In this document: piece by piece, positions 63,079 to 64,000 of the stretch | How the letters are laid out: every line of letters begins with the position of its first letter | How positions within the stretch are numbered: the stretch's first letter is position 1 | NCBI GenBank assembly: GCA_019359495.1 | Contig: JAHHHF010000075.1 | Coordinates: forward strand, 62,001-126,000 | From: Goleter apudmare HA4340-LM2 | GTDB lineage: Bacteria; Cyanobacteriota; Cyanobacteriia; Cyanobacteriales; Nostocaceae | Direction: 5' to 3' | DNA length: 64,000 nucleotides | The notes under the pieces: generated by a model | What the model saw: only the letters and a program-made list of their open reading frames with translations | Databases searched by the model: none | Told to the model about the DNA's origin: nothing | Program-made: the position numbers and the translations under genes

Positions 63079-64000
63079 ATGAATCCATTGCCATCACTAA
63101 ACTTGGCGATCGCTCGTCTGATGAACACTGGCACTGATAACTTCGCCATTTGGGTGGTTAAGGCTCCCTATCCCAGTGGTTATGTTTTACATGACTGTGT
63201 GTGGCCTGCTGAACTCACTCAAGTATGGCAAGAATGGCAAGAGATGTTTGCTGGTCATTGTCCCTTAAATATTTCTCCTAGTTCTACGCCTGTACCGACG
63301 AACCCGTTACCAATTAACCTAGTTTCACTCTCTTCAGGTCAGACTGCTTACAGTAGTCGTTTGATGCAATACTTGGGAATTAGTCTGTGGCATTGGTTGT
63401 TTGACGGACAAATTCTGGGTAGTTTAGAACGTAGTCGTGGTATTGCTATGGGTCAGCGTACACGGTTGCGCTTCCGACTAGAAATTCGTGACCCCCATCT
63501 CATCGCCTTGCCTTGGGAAATTATGCAGCGTGATGGTCAATCAGCGATGTCTTTGTCTCAAGATTTGCTGTTTAGTCGCACCACCAGCGAGGTTGAGCCT
63601 CTACCATATTCGCGCACAGCCCAGGCTCTAAATATTCTGCTGGTCTTGGGAGAAAATGACAATTTACACTTAGAACAAGAAGCTGAAATTTTATCAAAGG
63701 CTTTGGCTCATGGTAGCCCGGTTGGTAGTAACTCTCAAGGCTATGCACCTTGCATGGTAAATACATTGCTGCAACCCACACCACAAGAACTGATCCAAGA
63801 GCTAGAAACGAAAACTTATAATGTCTTTTTTTATGCTGGTCACGGACTGCCAGATCCGGATGGAGGATTACTGTTTTTGCAGCCAGGTCAGACATTGAAT
63901 GGTATAGAACTAGCCCAGGTTTTGACCCATACTGGTGTTAAATTAGCAGTTTTTAATGCCTGCTGGGGAGCACAACCAGCTGCTAATAATAACCAAGCCA
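63079..64000 (+). CDS. CHAT-domain (caspase-like) protein, N-terminal part
   Basis: The ATG at 63079 opens a frame that leaves the window, with 307 codons visible. The first 120 residues (ARLMNTGTDNFAIWVVKAPY, PINLVSLSSGQTAYSSRLMQ) precede a CHAT region: LRFRLEIRDPHLIALPWEIM, LNILLVLGENDN, EQEAEILSKAL, the catalytic His in FFYAGHGLPDPDGG (about 252) and Cys in AVFNACWGAQPA (about 293). CHAT domains are caspase/separase-type cysteine peptidases used in cyanobacterial signalling (HetF) and in defence. What follows the domain (TPR, membrane helices or others) cannot be seen. Confidence 0.88.
   Translation, partial: MNPLPSLNLAIARLMNTGTDNFAIWVVKAPYPSGYVLHDCVWPAELTQVWQEWQEMFAGHCPLNISPSSTPVPTNPLPINLVSLSSGQTAYSSRLMQYLGISLWHWLFDGQILGSLERSRGIAMGQRTRLRFRLEIRDPHLIALPWEIMQRDGQSAMSLSQDLLFSRTTSEVEPLPYSRTAQALNILLVLGENDNLHLEQEAEILSKALAHGSPVGSNSQGYAPCMVNTLLQPTPQELIQELETKTYNVFFYAGHGLPDPDGGLLFLQPGQTLNGIELAQVLTHTGVKLAVFNACWGAQPAANNNQA

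Overview
The window reads as chromosomal DNA of a filamentous, heterocyst-type cyanobacterium (Nostocales, Nostoc/Anabaena-like). Evidence: very many GCGATCGC (HIP1) palindromes, heptamer repeats of the TGACCAA type between genes, small inverted-repeat elements typical of Nostoc genomes, the cyanobacterial order tRNA-Trp/secE/nusG/rplK/rplA/rplJ/rplL, lone sdhA, DUF1818 and other cyanobacterial families, and a CtaCDE aa3-type oxidase. No rRNA operon, CRISPR array or intact transposase was seen.

Layout. 0-4.7 kb: end of a glycosyltransferase, rplS, tRNA-Trp and the secE-nusG-L11-L1-L10-L7/L12 transcription/translation cluster with an L10 leader and a good terminator. 4.9-8.6 kb: an HTH/P-loop ATPase, a small two-helix membrane protein resembling the TRADD-N-associated cyanobacterial domain, and a dual-RCK potassium-channel-like protein. 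8.7-9.9 kb: a ferredoxin/metallo-beta-lactamase fusion abutting a wrecked hicBA toxin-antitoxin operon. 10-16.3 kb: haem A biosynthesis (ctaB, ctaA), divergent from the oxidase genes ctaCDE. 16.3-18.6 kb: small mobile elements (one nested inside another, both with target duplications) around a DUF39 homocysteine-biosynthesis-type gene. 18.6-26 kb: an Arg/Gly/Pro-tailed cyanobacterial protein, a TPR protein, a GDT1-type manganese exporter under a yybP-ykoY manganese riboswitch, and two tandem PhnD-like lipoproteins followed by a HAMP histidine kinase.

26-44.6 kb: housekeeping and accessory genes: DUF29, sdhA, SNF2 helicase plus SWIM protein, a lipoprotein phosphoesterase, tRNA-Pro, rpoZ with two companions, fasciclin, GH13 amylase, subtilase, DnaJ, a small kinase and glgC. 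45-56.5 kb is the accessory part: two tandem coiled-coil paralogues, a first toxin-antitoxin island (DUF433/DUF5615, hicBA, brnTA) punctuated by three copies of a 38-bp repeat, an unrecognised pair of glycine-rich membrane proteins, a PIN/UPF0175 pair, LapA, a phosphohexomutase, a Cas4-like nuclease, then a second island (brnT/CopG, MazF-type pair, AF2212-like gene) with toxin relics. 56.7-64 kb: a beta-propeller/transglutaminase protein, a calcium-type P-ATPase, recF, and a CHAT-domain (caspase-like) gene cut by the window end.

The most promising less-described items are the two-gene membrane module at 49.6-50.7 kb next to the repeat-punctuated toxin-antitoxin island, the tandem coiled-coil pair, the two-PhnD/one-kinase sensor cluster, and the ATPase/TRADD-N-type membrane pair. 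All functional statements rest on reading motifs by eye; no database search was possible.
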